From NCBI RefSeq assembly GCF_041429775.1, contig NZ_CP163421.1:2815001-2879000 (forward strand): a stretch of DNA of 64,000 nt. The letters run 5' to 3'. Every line of letters starts with the position of its first letter. Within the stretch, counting starts at the first letter, position 1. This document shows, one piece after another, positions 17,820 through 26,400 of the stretch. The notes under the pieces were generated by a model. The model had not been told where the DNA came from. It did no database searches and was given only the letters and a program-made list of their open reading frames with translations. This DNA comes from Glycocaulis abyssi. GTDB lineage: Bacteria > Pseudomonadota > Alphaproteobacteria > Caulobacterales > Maricaulaceae. The translations under genes and the position numbers were made by a program.

Positions 17820-19631
17820 ATGGGTTTTTTCAGCGCGATCCGGCGTGAAGTTTTCTATACCAAGGAGCTGATCCGGCTCCTGAAGACGCTCAAGTCCATT
17901 ACCCCGGATTCGACCGATCTCACGCCTGATCTGATCGAGCGCAATGTCGACGCGCACAAGACCCGCCCCGCCTTCATCCTGGAAGACGGTTCCACGATCA
18001 GCTATGGCGCGTTTGATGCGTTTGCGAACAGGGTCGCCAACTGGGCGCTGGCCAGCGGCATCAAGCCCGGCGACACGGTTGCGCTCTATATGGGCAATCG
18101 CTGGGAATACATCGCCTTCTGGTATGGCCTGTCGAAAGTGGGCGTGATCGCTGCCCTCCTGAACAATCAGGTGACGGGCAAGGCGCTCGCCCACGGGGTG
18201 AATATCGCCGAGGCCGCCCACGCCATTATCGAGGGTGAACTGAGCGCCGCCTATGCCGCCTCCGCCGAGGCCATCGGGGCCATCACGCCCTGGGTTTTCG
18301 ACGGCGATGCCACATCGGTACCCGGCGGGCAGGATCTGTCCGGTGCGCTTGCCGCCGTCTCGGATGTGCGCCCGGGCCGCGAGCACCGCGAGCACCTGCT
18401 GGCCAAAGACCCGTGCCTGAAAATGTACACCTCCGGCACGACCGGCCTGCCCAAGGCGGCGATCGTCGCCCATACGCGCTCGCTCTACTATCTGCAGGGC
18501 TTTGCCGTGGCGTCCAACGCCTCGCCGAAAGACCGCATGATGATGGTGCTGCCGCTCTATCACGCCACTGGCGGGCTTTGCGGTGTGGGCTGCGCGCTCT
18601 CCAAGGGCGGGGCGCTGATCGTGCGCCGCAAGTTTTCCGCCAGCGCCTTCTGGAAGGACGCTGCCGAGCATGGCGCGACCATGTTCATGTATGTCGGCGA
18701 GCTGTGCCGCTTTCTGGTGGCCGCAGAACCGGTGCCGGAGGAGAAGAAGCACAAGATACGCATCGCCATCGGCAACGGGCTGCGCCCCGATGTCTGGCCG
18801 CGCTTTGTGGAGCGCTCCGGCATCAAGCGCATCATGGAGTTCTATGGCGCGACGGAAGGCAATGTCAGCTTCCTCAATCTCGATTCCAAGCCAGGCTCCA
18901 TTGGCCGCGTGCCGCCCTATCTGAAAAGCCGGTTCAACTCGGCTCTGGTGAAGTTCGATCTCGATTCAGAAGCGCCGGTGCGTAACGCCAAGGGGCGCTG
19001 CATTCCGTGCGGGCCGGACGAGGTGGGCGAGGCCATTGGCGAGATACGCCCCGATGATGCGCGCTACCGCTTTGACGGCTATGGCGACAAGGAAGCGACC
19101 GAGAAGAAGCTTCTGCGCGACGTGTTCAAGAAGGGCGATCTGTATTTCCGCACCGGCGATCTGATGAAGCGCGACGCGCAAGGCTATTTCTACTTCATCG
19201 ACCGGGTGGGCGACACTTTCCGCTGGAAATCTGAGAATGTCGCGACCTCCGAGGTGGCCGAGATCATGGGCATGGCACCGGGCATCGTGCAGGCCAATAT
19301 CTATGGCGTGCCGGTGGCTGATTATCCCGGCAAGGCCGGCATGGCCGCTCTGGTGGTGAACAAGGATTTCGATCTTGCCACCGTCCATGCGCATGTGACG
19401 AAAGAGCTGCCCGCCTATGCGCGTCCGCTCTTCCTGCGCCTGCACCAGGAAGACCCGTCAGAGCACACCACCGGCACGTTCAAGCTGAAAAAGACCGATC
19501 TGGTCGCGGAAGGGTGGGATCCGGCGAAAATCTCCGAACCGCTCTATATCGATCACCCTGAACAGAAAGCCTATGTGCCGCTGACCGCCGAGATCCGCGC
19601 CGCCATCGAAAGCGGGGAGCTGCGGGTTTAG
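17820..19631 (+). CDS. Long-/very-long-chain acyl-CoA synthetase (FadD6/FATP type)
   Basis: Activates fatty acids to acyl-CoA via an acyl-adenylate; adenylate-forming family, 603 aa, the length of the FATP-like branch. ATP motif MYTSGTTGLPKAAIV (around residue 203), the EFYGATEGN motif, and the C-terminal domain with DRVGDTFRWKSENV. The N-terminus is moderately hydrophobic, consistent with membrane association. The 223-bp region before it, between two divergent starts, is relatively A/T-rich near 17640-17690 and presumably holds both promoters; I see no certain motif there. Confidence 0.9.
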   Translation: MGFFSAIRREVFYTKELIRLLKTLKSITPDSTDLTPDLIERNVDAHKTRPAFILEDGSTISYGAFDAFANRVANWALASGIKPGDTVALYMGNRWEYIAFWYGLSKVGVIAALLNNQVTGKALAHGVNIAEAAHAIIEGELSAAYAASAEAIGAITPWVFDGDATSVPGGQDLSGALAAVSDVRPGREHREHLLAKDPCLKMYTSGTTGLPKAAIVAHTRSLYYLQGFAVASNASPKDRMMMVLPLYHATGGLCGVGCALSKGGALIVRRKFSASAFWKDAAEHGATMFMYVGELCRFLVAAEPVPEEKKHKIRIAIGNGLRPDVWPRFVERSGIKRIMEFYGATEGNVSFLNLDSKPGSIGRVPPYLKSRFNSALVKFDLDSEAPVRNAKGRCIPCGPDEVGEAIGEIRPDDARYRFDGYGDKEATEKKLLRDVFKKGDLYFRTGDLMKRDAQGYFYFIDRVGDTFRWKSENVATSEVAEIMGMAPGIVQANIYGVPVADYPGKAGMAALVVNKDFDLATVHAHVTKELPAYARPLFLRLHQEDPSEHTTGTFKLKKTDLVAEGWDPAKISEPLYIDHPEQKAYVPLTAEIRAAIESGELRV

Positions 19632-19693
19632 GGAGCTGGCTTTCCTCGGGTGCGGAATTTCCGTATGCTCCGGGGAAGGCAGGAGCAATTCCG

Positions 19694-19972
19694 GTGAAGA
19701 AAGAGCCTATCATTCTGCCGGCTGATCCCATGGATGACGAGGATTTTGCCGTCTCTGCCGAGGGCATGAAGCGGGGGCAGCGCGCCCGGCTCATCCGCCA
19801 GACGCGCAATAGTCTCGGCCTGTCGCAGGCCGAGTTCGCCCAGCGCTTTCGCGTGCCGGTTGGTACCTTGCGTGACTGGGAGCAGACGCGCGTTACCGCG
19901 CCCGATTTCGCGATTGCCTATGTGCAGGTGATTGCCCGCCATCCAGACATGGTGGCTGAGGCCCTGAACTGA
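19694..19972 (+). CDS. Orphan HTH (XRE) antitoxin-like regulator
   Basis: 92 aa from a GTG with AGGAG 8 nt upstream. A helix-turn-helix at residues 38-65 (LGLSQAEFAQRFRVPVGTLRDWEQ) is of the kind found in antitoxins that follow BrnT- or HigB-like toxins. Only 62 bp separate it from the synthetase gene and no toxin frame exists on either side, so it is either an orphan antitoxin or a plain regulator. It converges with divL, ending one base before the divL end. Confidence 0.7.
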   Translation: MKKEPIILPADPMDDEDFAVSAEGMKRGQRARLIRQTRNSLGLSQAEFAQRFRVPVGTLRDWEQTRVTAPDFAIAYVQVIARHPDMVAEALN

Positions 19973-22465
19973 TCAGCCCTTGCTGCGCTCCTTGCGGGCG
20001 CTGGCAAGGTCCAGCTCCGGCGCGGCATGGTCCAGCGGCGCGTTGACCGGCAGATGGCAGGTCACTTTCGTGCCGCGTCCGGGCGTGGAGTCCAGCTCCA
20101 CCCAGCCGCCATGCAGGCGCACGATTTCCTTCACCAGCGCGAGGCCGAGGCCGGCACCGGCGCGGTTGGACTGGCCGCGTTCAAAGCGTTCGAACACGCT
20201 TGCCTGCTTGTCCTTGTCGATACCGGCGCCATTATCGGAGACCCACAGGCGCGCATCGCCGCCCTTGATCTCGGCCCCGATCTCGATCTTGCCGCCCTGG
20301 TCAACATGGTCGAGCGCGTTGGTGAGCAGGTTGTAGAGCACCTGTTTGAGGCGTCCGCCATCGGCGCGCACCGGCTCTTCGGCCTTGCCGGTCTTGATGC
20401 TCAGCTTGATCCCGGCGTGTTCGGCGCGCGGCATGACCAGCTCGGCCGCGTCGCTGGCCAGCGCATCGAGGCGCGTATCGCCCAGATCCAGCTCCAGCTG
20501 CCCGGCATCGATGGCAGCAATATCGAGAATATCGTCGATCAGCTTGGCCAGCTGGGCCGAGGCGGTCTGGATGGCGGCGACGGGGTCTTTCTGCCGCGGC
20601 CCAAGCTCACCGGCGAATCCGCCTGCGAGCAGGTCAGCATAGCCGCCAATCGTGGTCAGCGGCGTACGCAGCTGATAGCTGACATGGCCGACAAAGCCGG
20701 TCTTGATCTTTTCAGAGGCTTCCAGCGCCTCGGCGCGATCGCGCAGCGCGTCTTCCACGCGGCGGGTATCGGTGATGTTGTCCCACGCGATCAGGGTTGC
20801 GCCATCGGGCAGCGGACGGCTGAGCCAGGTGAGCACCGAGCCATCGGCGCGGCGTATCTCGCCGGTCTTGGCGGTGCGCGAATCTGGCGAGGTATCGGTG
20901 ATGCGCGCTTTCAGCGTCGCCCACGATTCCTTGTCGGGGTGGAGGGCGTGGCATGTCTCGGCAATCGCCGTGAAATCAGCCCCTTCCAGCGCAGCGGAAT
21001 CCAGCTTCCACAGCGTCTCGAACGCCAGATTATGCAGCTGCAGCTCGCCTTCCGGGCCGAACACCGCGACCGCCTCGTGCAGCCGGTCCAGCGTGGCGCG
21101 CTGCACCTTGATAAGGGTGTTGTAGCGCGCCTGCAGGGCGAGCTGGTCGGTCATGTCTTCGAAAATCAGCAGCACGCCGCCGAGCGGATGGCGCTGGCGG
21201 GCGACACGCAAGGTGCGGCCATCGGGCAGGGGCCATAGCTCGTCTGGTGTCTCGGTGCCGGGCGGACGCTCATAATAGGCCAGTTCGCCCGCCTTCCAGC
21301 CCTTGTAATCGGCATTGGCGGGGTTGGGCAGAAGCTGGTCCTCGCGCAACCGGTCCAGCAGTGCGCCGTGGGAGGGCCGCTCATTGAGCACCGCCTCTTC
21401 CAGCGAGAACAGGCGGGCAAAGGCGCGGTTATAGAAGATGAGCTGCTTGGTGCGGTCAAAGATCGCCACCGCCTCGGCCATGTGGTTGAGCGTCTCGTCA
21501 TGGGCCTCGCGGAAGCGTTTGAGCGCCGCGCGCGCCTCTTCGCCGCGCGTAATGTCAAAGGCTGCGCCCGCCACGCCGCCAGAGATGGGAAACACCACCA
21601 CGTCCAGCGCCCGGCGTTCGCCCTTGATGACCGCGCCGCGTATATGGGCGACGGGTGCGCTGGCTTTGAGCGCCTCTCCGGCCTGGGCAGGCAGGCCCGG
21701 CTCCAGCAATAGCTGGCGGTCGATAACGTCGGCTGCGCTCTTGCCCTCAACGGCCTCCACATAGGCCGGATTGACCCAGTGCAGCCGCCCGGATGCGCTG
21801 ATGCGCCAGGAGGGGAAGGGCGCCTTGCCCAGCATGTCGAGGAAGGCCAGCGGATCGTCAGCCACGACCGAGCGGGCCTCTTCCAGCCGTCCGCGCGCAC
21901 CGGACTCTTCCAGTCCGCGAATGGTGGCGTCGGCGATCCACAGGACGAGCTGGGACCCCGCCGGGCGGCCATCGGCCTCGATAAAGCGGCCTGACGGGCC
22001 GGACACGGTGAGCGAGAAGGGTTTGCCCTCGCGCATCAGATCGCCCATGCGCTGGCGCAGCGTGGTTTCCATGCCGCCCGCCGAGCGCGCCTCATAGTCG
22101 GCAATACCGTCCAGAAGGGCGGTGGCGGGATCAGGCTCGTTCATCACGCCCGAACCCAGATCGGCAAACTGGACCAGAGAGGCAAGGGCGGTGGGCGAAC
22201 CATAAACACGCGGAGAGGACCAGCCAGTGGCGTCAGGGTCGGGCGGCGTTTCCCAGACCAGAACAAGGCCGGGATGGGCGCCGAACACGCTGTCTGCCCG
22301 CGATAGCCGGTCTTCCAGCCAGGCGACGCGCTTTTGCCAGTGAGACCTTGCGGCGCGCACCCCCTCGGTCAGCCGCCACGCCCACAGGGCGGTCGCCACG
22401 GCGAAACCCACCGCGCCGCCGGTAACGATCAACGTTGCCAGCTGAGCCGGCTCGGTGGCCATCAT
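19973..22465 (-). CDS. divL: DivL-type pseudo-histidine kinase with phospho-acceptor Tyr
   Basis: Cell-cycle sensor of Alphaproteobacteria that controls CckA and thereby CtrA, binding DivK at the pole. 830 aa. A transmembrane helix at about 8-30, several PAS-like regions (about 210-560), a dimerisation helix with HVSYQLRTPLTTI and an HATPase_c domain with N-box LLTNALDH, DNGAGI and GAGLGLALVKE. In ordinary kinases the motif reads VSHELRTPL; here the acceptor is Tyr597 and the next residue Gln, the known DivL signature. The ATP lid motifs look intact. Possible alternative start at the second Met. Not flanked here by the genes usually seen in Caulobacter. Confidence 0.88.
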   Translation of the reverse strand: MMATEPAQLATLIVTGGAVGFAVATALWAWRLTEGVRAARSHWQKRVAWLEDRLSRADSVFGAHPGLVLVWETPPDPDATGWSSPRVYGSPTALASLVQFADLGSGVMNEPDPATALLDGIADYEARSAGGMETTLRQRMGDLMREGKPFSLTVSGPSGRFIEADGRPAGSQLVLWIADATIRGLEESGARGRLEEARSVVADDPLAFLDMLGKAPFPSWRISASGRLHWVNPAYVEAVEGKSAADVIDRQLLLEPGLPAQAGEALKASAPVAHIRGAVIKGERRALDVVVFPISGGVAGAAFDITRGEEARAALKRFREAHDETLNHMAEAVAIFDRTKQLIFYNRAFARLFSLEEAVLNERPSHGALLDRLREDQLLPNPANADYKGWKAGELAYYERPPGTETPDELWPLPDGRTLRVARQRHPLGGVLLIFEDMTDQLALQARYNTLIKVQRATLDRLHEAVAVFGPEGELQLHNLAFETLWKLDSAALEGADFTAIAETCHALHPDKESWATLKARITDTSPDSRTAKTGEIRRADGSVLTWLSRPLPDGATLIAWDNITDTRRVEDALRDRAEALEASEKIKTGFVGHVSYQLRTPLTTIGGYADLLAGGFAGELGPRQKDPVAAIQTASAQLAKLIDDILDIAAIDAGQLELDLGDTRLDALASDAAELVMPRAEHAGIKLSIKTGKAEEPVRADGGRLKQVLYNLLTNALDHVDQGGKIEIGAEIKGGDARLWVSDNGAGIDKDKQASVFERFERGQSNRAGAGLGLALVKEIVRLHGGWVELDSTPGRGTKVTCHLPVNAPLDHAAPELDLASARKERSKG

Positions 22466-22581
22466 GGCATGCCCCCTTCACTGCGCGGCCACGGCAAACA
22501 GACACGTGGCCATTGCGTGTCAGTGCGGCCGGTCGAATCACCACTTTAACGGAAGGTGAATCCGCAGGCGAGGAGACGTTA

Positions 22582-23031
22582 TCAGCGTATGCGCACCTGT
22601 CCGAGTACAAACTCGAACATCACCGTGCAGCCGGTCAGGTGCGCGCCTTCGGAGAGGGGCGCGAACTGCCATTGTTCCACCGCGCGGTGTGCCTCGCGGT
22701 CAAAGAATCGGCCCGGCACGCCTTGCGCAATGCGTACATTCTCCACCGCGCCGGACCCGTCCACGTCGAACTGGACGATGGACCAGCCCTGCTCGCCTCT
22801 GGCCCAGCCGCGCGCGGGGTATTCGGGCAAAGGAGCATGGACGGCGCTCAAGGGCTCGCCCTGACATCCCTCGCTGGGCGCCATGCGGGCGATATTGGGC
22901 ATGAGCGGCATTTGCGATTGCGGCATGAACGGCCCGCGCTCACGCGGGTCGCTCATCGGCGTTGGCACGGACATGCAGCCCGAAAGAAGGGTGGCAAGGC
23001 CCGCAAGGGCAAGAAGACGGGTGGTGCGCAT
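22582..23031 (-). CDS. TonB C-terminal-domain lipoprotein
   Basis: 149 aa; signal with lipobox LLSGC (Cys19) predicts an outer-membrane or periplasmic lipoprotein. Residues about 65-149 match the TonB C-terminal fold (PEYPARGW, then VQFDVDGSGAVENVRI, VEQWQFAPL), which normally contacts TonB-dependent receptors. There is no transmembrane helix plus Pro-rich linker, so it is not a classic TonB. Located upstream of divL on the same strand, 117 bp away, and divergent from the methionine operon. Confidence 0.72.
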   Translation of the reverse strand: MRTTRLLALAGLATLLSGCMSVPTPMSDPRERGPFMPQSQMPLMPNIARMAPSEGCQGEPLSAVHAPLPEYPARGWARGEQGWSIVQFDVDGSGAVENVRIAQGVPGRFFDREAHRAVEQWQFAPLSEGAHLTGCTVMFEFVLGQVRIR

Positions 23032-23095
23032 GGCGGCCAGACTAGCGGCTAAAGCCTGCCACGCCAGCTAGTCTGCGCAGTGCGCACATGCCCGC

Positions 23096-23127
23096 TTGAC
23101 AGGATATAAGGATATCTTTATGTCCTG
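23096..23127 (+). promoter_or_regulatory. Promoter with overlapping operator palindrome of the hom-metX-metB operon
   Basis: TTGACA (23096-23101), 17 bp, then TATGTC (23119-23124) form a plausible sigma-70 promoter. An imperfect 28-bp palindrome centred on GATATC (23100-23127; 12 of 14 pairs match, CAGGA outer arm with TCCTG) covers it. The core ATAAGGATATCTTTAT nearly equals the perfect palindrome before metF at 51348. ArsR-family methionine regulators (SahR/SamR) bind sites of this general kind in proteobacteria; the identity of the binder is inferred. Confidence 0.7.
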
Positions 23128-23132
23128 ATCTT

Positions 23133-23186
23133 GCGCCGATTTGAGCTTCAGCTTGCGGGCGCGGAACAAATGCAGCTAAAGCGAGG
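23133..23186 (+). ncRNA. SAM-II riboswitch
   Basis: Matches the SAM-II aptamer: P1 GCGCC (23133-23137) with GGCGC (23158-23162); loop GATTTGA whose ATTT pairs with AAAT in AACAAATGCAGCTAAA (23165-23180), the most conserved part; and pseudoknot helix CTTC (23146-23149) with GAGG (23183-23186). The GAGG doubles as a Shine-Dalgarno site, so S-adenosylmethionine binding should block translation. Found in Alphaproteobacteria before methionine genes; here before hom-metX-metB. The ribosome site it masks faces an ATG at 23196, not hom itself. Confidence 0.93.
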
Positions 23187-23195
23187 CAGGACAAG

Positions 23196-23219
23196 ATGAC
23201 GCCGCCCGGACGGGCGTGA
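23196..23219 (+). CDS. Possible 7-codon leader peptide after the riboswitch
   Basis: ATG placed 9 bases after the riboswitch GAGG opens a frame MTPPGRA then TGA. It is the only start codon at proper distance from the ribosome site that SAM-II masks. A CGCCC/GGGCG hairpin lies within it (23203-23216). Its stop overlaps a GTG (23216) that opens a second short frame. Whether it is translated is unknown. Confidence 0.35.
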   Translation: MTPPGRA

Positions 23220-23347
23220 CCGCAATAGTCCTGCATCTCTTTGCCATCGGCGCTCTTGCATTTGCCTTTCCGCACACCCCGCGCGACAGGAAAGTGATAC
23301 TGCCATGGCCCCGCTGGATTACGCACCGAGCTTTGTGTCTCCCGTAA
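23216..23347 (+). CDS. Possible 43-codon hydrophobic upstream ORF overlapping the hom start
   Basis: GTG overlaps the leader stop as GTGA. The frame encodes a hydrophobic segment (AIVLHLFAIGALAFAFP) and then a basic tail, ending inside hom 40 bases past the hom ATG. It could carry ribosomes from the riboswitch-controlled site to hom by coupling. No family is recognised and it may be chance. Confidence 0.25.
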   Translation: MTAIVLHLFAIGALAFAFPHTPRDRKVILPWPRWITHRALCLP

Positions 23348-24276
23348 CCGTACGCAGCCGGCCCATGCGCGCGGTATTGCTGGGCTGCGGCACGGTCGGC
23401 AGCGCGCTTCGCGCCCGCCTGCCGCAAGGCGTGGCGATTGAAGCCATCGCGGTGAGCCGCTGGCGTGATCTGGGCAAAGGTCCGGTGCGCGTGCTCGATA
23501 GTCTGGACGCGGCGCTGGACCTTGCACCCGATCTGGTGATTGATGCCCTGCCGGGCTGCGCGGCGGCCGAGACGGCGCTGGAGCGCGCGGTTGAAGCGGG
23601 CGCACATGTGGTGTCGGCCAACAAGGCCGTCATCGCGCGCCGCCCCGATCTGGAGCACGAGGCGGCCAGAAAGCGCCGTGGTTTTCTCTATAGTGCCGCT
23701 GTAGGCGGCGGGGTGCCCGTGCTTGAAACCATCAACGCGCTGGGTGCCCGCGGCCGCGAGATCACCACCATGAAGGGCGTGTTCAACGGCACCTCGAATT
23801 TCGTGCTCGACCGGCTGTCCAAAGGCGAGGCGCTGGACGATGCCGTGCGCGCCGCGCAGGAGGCCGGCTTTGCCGAAGCTGATCCCAGCGCCGATCTCGA
23901 TGGTGACGATGCGGCGGCGAAGCTCGTGCTGGCGGCCCGTACAGCCTGGGGGGTCGATCTTGATCTTCAGACAGTCGCCCGCCAGTCCATCAGCGATCTG
24001 GCACCCGGTCTTGCCGCCAAGGCGGCGCGTGAGGGTTTGCGTATCCGTCAGGTCGGGCGTCTGGCGCGTTCAGGGGGCGGTGTGCACGCGGCCGTGCGTC
24101 TTGAGACGGTCAGCGCCGACAGCGTGTTCTACCGCGTGGAGCGCGAGGGCAATGGCGTGGTCATCGCGCTGAAAGATGCGCCGGGCGTCATCCTCACCGG
24201 CAAGGGGGCTGGCGGCGCGCCGACGGCGGCCAGCATGGCCGGGGATATTGCGCGTCTGGTCGCGGAACACGGCTGA
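23305..24276 (+). CDS. hom: Homoserine dehydrogenase, short form without ACT domain
   Basis: Reduces aspartate semialdehyde to homoserine, the branch point to methionine and threonine. 323 aa instead of about 430: nucleotide motif LLGCGTVGSALR near residue 26, catalytic region MKGVFNGTSNFVLDRL and DGDDAAAKLVLAAR. It ends where the regulatory ACT domain would begin, so threonine inhibition of the usual type is not expected. The ATG at 23305 has AGGAAAG upstream; ATG at 23365 is an alternative. The stop overlaps the metX ATG by 1 nt. Operon placement and SAM-II control mark it as the methionine-dedicated enzyme; a second hom may exist elsewhere. Confidence 0.9.
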   Translation: MAPLDYAPSFVSPVTVRSRPMRAVLLGCGTVGSALRARLPQGVAIEAIAVSRWRDLGKGPVRVLDSLDAALDLAPDLVIDALPGCAAAETALERAVEAGAHVVSANKAVIARRPDLEHEAARKRRGFLYSAAVGGGVPVLETINALGARGREITTMKGVFNGTSNFVLDRLSKGEALDDAVRAAQEAGFAEADPSADLDGDDAAAKLVLAARTAWGVDLDLQTVARQSISDLAPGLAAKAAREGLRIRQVGRLARSGGGVHAAVRLETVSADSVFYRVEREGNGVVIALKDAPGVILTGKGAGGAPTAASMAGDIARLVAEHG

Positions 24277-25238
24277 TGCCGGAGGCCGTGCTTGCCGCAG
24301 AGGCGGGGGAGGGGGCAACTGAGCCAGCCTGTCCCTTTCCCATAAACGACCATATCACCGCTCTGGAACTGTCCTCCGGCGCCTTCGTGAATGCGCGCGC
24401 GCGTGTCTACGGACCCGCCCGGGCGCCGGGCATCATCGTGCTCGGCGGGATTTCCGCCCACCGCCACCTATTGGGCGATCATGCCGAAAGGCAAAGCTGG
24501 TGGCCGGGCATTGCCGGGCCGGGCCTGGCGCTCGACCCGCTGCGTCATCAGCTTCTGGCCTTCGATTTTCTGGCAGATGAGGTGGGTCCGTTTCCGCGCG
24601 TGGAAGATCAGGCAGAGGCATTGCTGGCGCTGGCGGACGCAGCCGGGTTTGAGACCTTCCAGATTGTCGGGGCTTCCTATGGCGGCGGAATCGCGCTGGC
24701 GCTGGCGGCGCTGGCACCGGAGCGTGTGACGGGCCTGCATGTGCTGTGTGCGGCGGACCGCCCCCACCCGATGACGACGGCGCTGCGCGCCATACAGCGC
24801 GATATTGTCGAATTTGGCCTCGCGCGCGGGGACGGGGCGGGCGGGGTCGATCTGGCGCGCCGCCTTGCCATGACGACCTATCGCACGGCAGACGAGTTCA
24901 AGGCGCGCTTTGACGACCCTGAGGCCGGTTCCCCGGATGCGGCCGGGGTGGAGGCTTATCTGGCTGCGCGCGGAGCCGACTATGCCGCCCATACCAGTCC
25001 GCAGCGCTTTCTGGCGCTATCGCGCTCCATGGATGCTGTGCGGATCGATCCGGCTTCGATCCGTGCGCCGTTGCGGCTGTTCGCGGTGGAGGAGGACCGT
25101 CTGGTGCCGCTGACGGATATTGAGGCGCTGGCCAGCACCCTTCGCGGCGCCCAGCTGGTGCGCATATCCAGCGTCTATGGCCATGATGCATTTTTAAAGG
25201 AGGTGGAGGCCGTGACACGCTTTCTGGACGCGATATGA
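24276..25238 (+). CDS. metX: Homoserine O-acyltransferase, MetX family
   Basis: Alpha/beta-hydrolase that acylates homoserine, the first step committed to methionine. 320 aa. Carries GGISAHRH (oxyanion/substrate region), nucleophile Ser in GASYGGGIALA, Asp in VEEDRLVPL and His in YGHDAFLKE. This short MetX form resembles that of Xanthomonas-type operons, some members of which use succinyl-CoA; the acyl donor cannot be told from motifs alone. Overlaps hom by 1 nt and metB by 4 nt, so coupled. Confidence 0.88.
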   Translation: MPEAVLAAEAGEGATEPACPFPINDHITALELSSGAFVNARARVYGPARAPGIIVLGGISAHRHLLGDHAERQSWWPGIAGPGLALDPLRHQLLAFDFLADEVGPFPRVEDQAEALLALADAAGFETFQIVGASYGGGIALALAALAPERVTGLHVLCAADRPHPMTTALRAIQRDIVEFGLARGDGAGGVDLARRLAMTTYRTADEFKARFDDPEAGSPDAAGVEAYLAARGADYAAHTSPQRFLALSRSMDAVRIDPASIRAPLRLFAVEEDRLVPLTDIEALASTLRGAQLVRISSVYGHDAFLKEVEAVTRFLDAI

Positions 25239-26392
25239 GCCGGGACCGCACGCGCGAGGGCCTTGCCACCCGCGCCGCGCGCGCCGGGATCAACGCCGAT
25301 CCGGGCCATGGCGGCATCGTCGCGCCGATCAATGTCGCCGCGACCTATGTGCGCGAGGATCCGGGCGTTCCCGGCCGGTTCGACTATGCGCGCACCGACG
25401 CGCCGACGCGCGCCCTGCTGGCCGAGGCGGTGGCCGGTCTTGAAGGCGGCGCGGGGGCCTGTCTCACCGCCTCCGGCATGGCGGCGATTGATCTTGTCCT
25501 GAACCTCTTACCCCCCGGTGCACGCGTTGTGGCGGCGCATGATTGCTATGGCGGCACGCAGCGCCTGTTCAATGCGCGCGGCCCCCAGCGCGGGTTCGAG
25601 ATCGTCTATGCCGATGCGACAGACCTCGCCGCGCTGGAAACCGCGCTTGCGCCGGGTGCCGCGCTGCTCTTTCTGGAAACCCCGTCCAATCCGCGCCTGC
25701 GCATCACCGATATCGAGGCGGCAAGCGCGCTGGGACATGCGGCGGGCGCGCTCGTCGCTGTCGACAATACCGTGCTCTCTCCGGCCATCCAGCGCCCGCT
25801 GGAGCTGGGGGCGGATATCTCGGTGAGTTCGCTGACCAAGATCATCAATGGCCATTCCGACATGGTGGGCGGGGTGGTGTGCGTGCGTGAAGCGGCGCTG
25901 CAGGAAAATCTCGCCTGGTGGCTGAATGCGTCTGGCACCGGGCTTGGGCCGTTTGATGCGTTTCTGGCCACCCGCGGACTTCGCACCCTGCCGCTGCGAG
26001 CAAAGGCGCAGTCCGAGGCCGCGCTGGAGCTGGCGGGGCGGCTGGCCCGGCATGCGGGCGTAATCCGTATCGATTATCCGGGCCTTGCTGACCATCCCGG
26101 CCATGGGCTGGCCGCGCGCCAGCAGGCCGGGCTTTTCGGACCACTTCTGAGCCTGGAGGTGAAGGGTGATCCGCGTGCCTTCCTTGAGGGGCTGGAACTG
26201 TTCACGCTGGCACAATCGCTTGGCGGGGCGGAGAGCCTCGTCTCGGTTCCTGCCCTGATGACCCATGCCGCGATGACGCCGGAGGCGCGCGCCCATGCCG
26301 GTATCAGCGACTCGCTGGTGCGCCTGTCCGTGGGGCTGGAGGATGTGGACGATCTCTGGCGCGATCTGGAGACGGCGCTGACGCGTCTCTAA
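25235..26392 (+). CDS. metB: Cystathionine gamma-synthase / O-acylhomoserine sulfhydrylase
   Basis: PLP enzyme of the Cys/Met metabolism family, 385 aa, joining an activated homoserine with cysteine (or sulfide). PLP lysine in SSLTKIINGHSDMVGG; LFLETPSNPRLRI and aldimine region LTASGMAAI are present. ATG overlaps the metX stop (ATGA). With hom and metX it makes a complete homoserine-to-cystathionine unit. Gamma-synthase and sulfhydrylase activities cannot be separated by sequence here. It converges with the next gene 9 bp away. Confidence 0.88.
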   Translation: MSRDRTREGLATRAARAGINADPGHGGIVAPINVAATYVREDPGVPGRFDYARTDAPTRALLAEAVAGLEGGAGACLTASGMAAIDLVLNLLPPGARVVAAHDCYGGTQRLFNARGPQRGFEIVYADATDLAALETALAPGAALLFLETPSNPRLRITDIEAASALGHAAGALVAVDNTVLSPAIQRPLELGADISVSSLTKIINGHSDMVGGVVCVREAALQENLAWWLNASGTGLGPFDAFLATRGLRTLPLRAKAQSEAALELAGRLARHAGVIRIDYPGLADHPGHGLAARQQAGLFGPLLSLEVKGDPRAFLEGLELFTLAQSLGGAESLVSVPALMTHAAMTPEARAHAGISDSLVRLSVGLEDVDDLWRDLETALTRL

Positions 26393-26400
26393 CCCCTACT

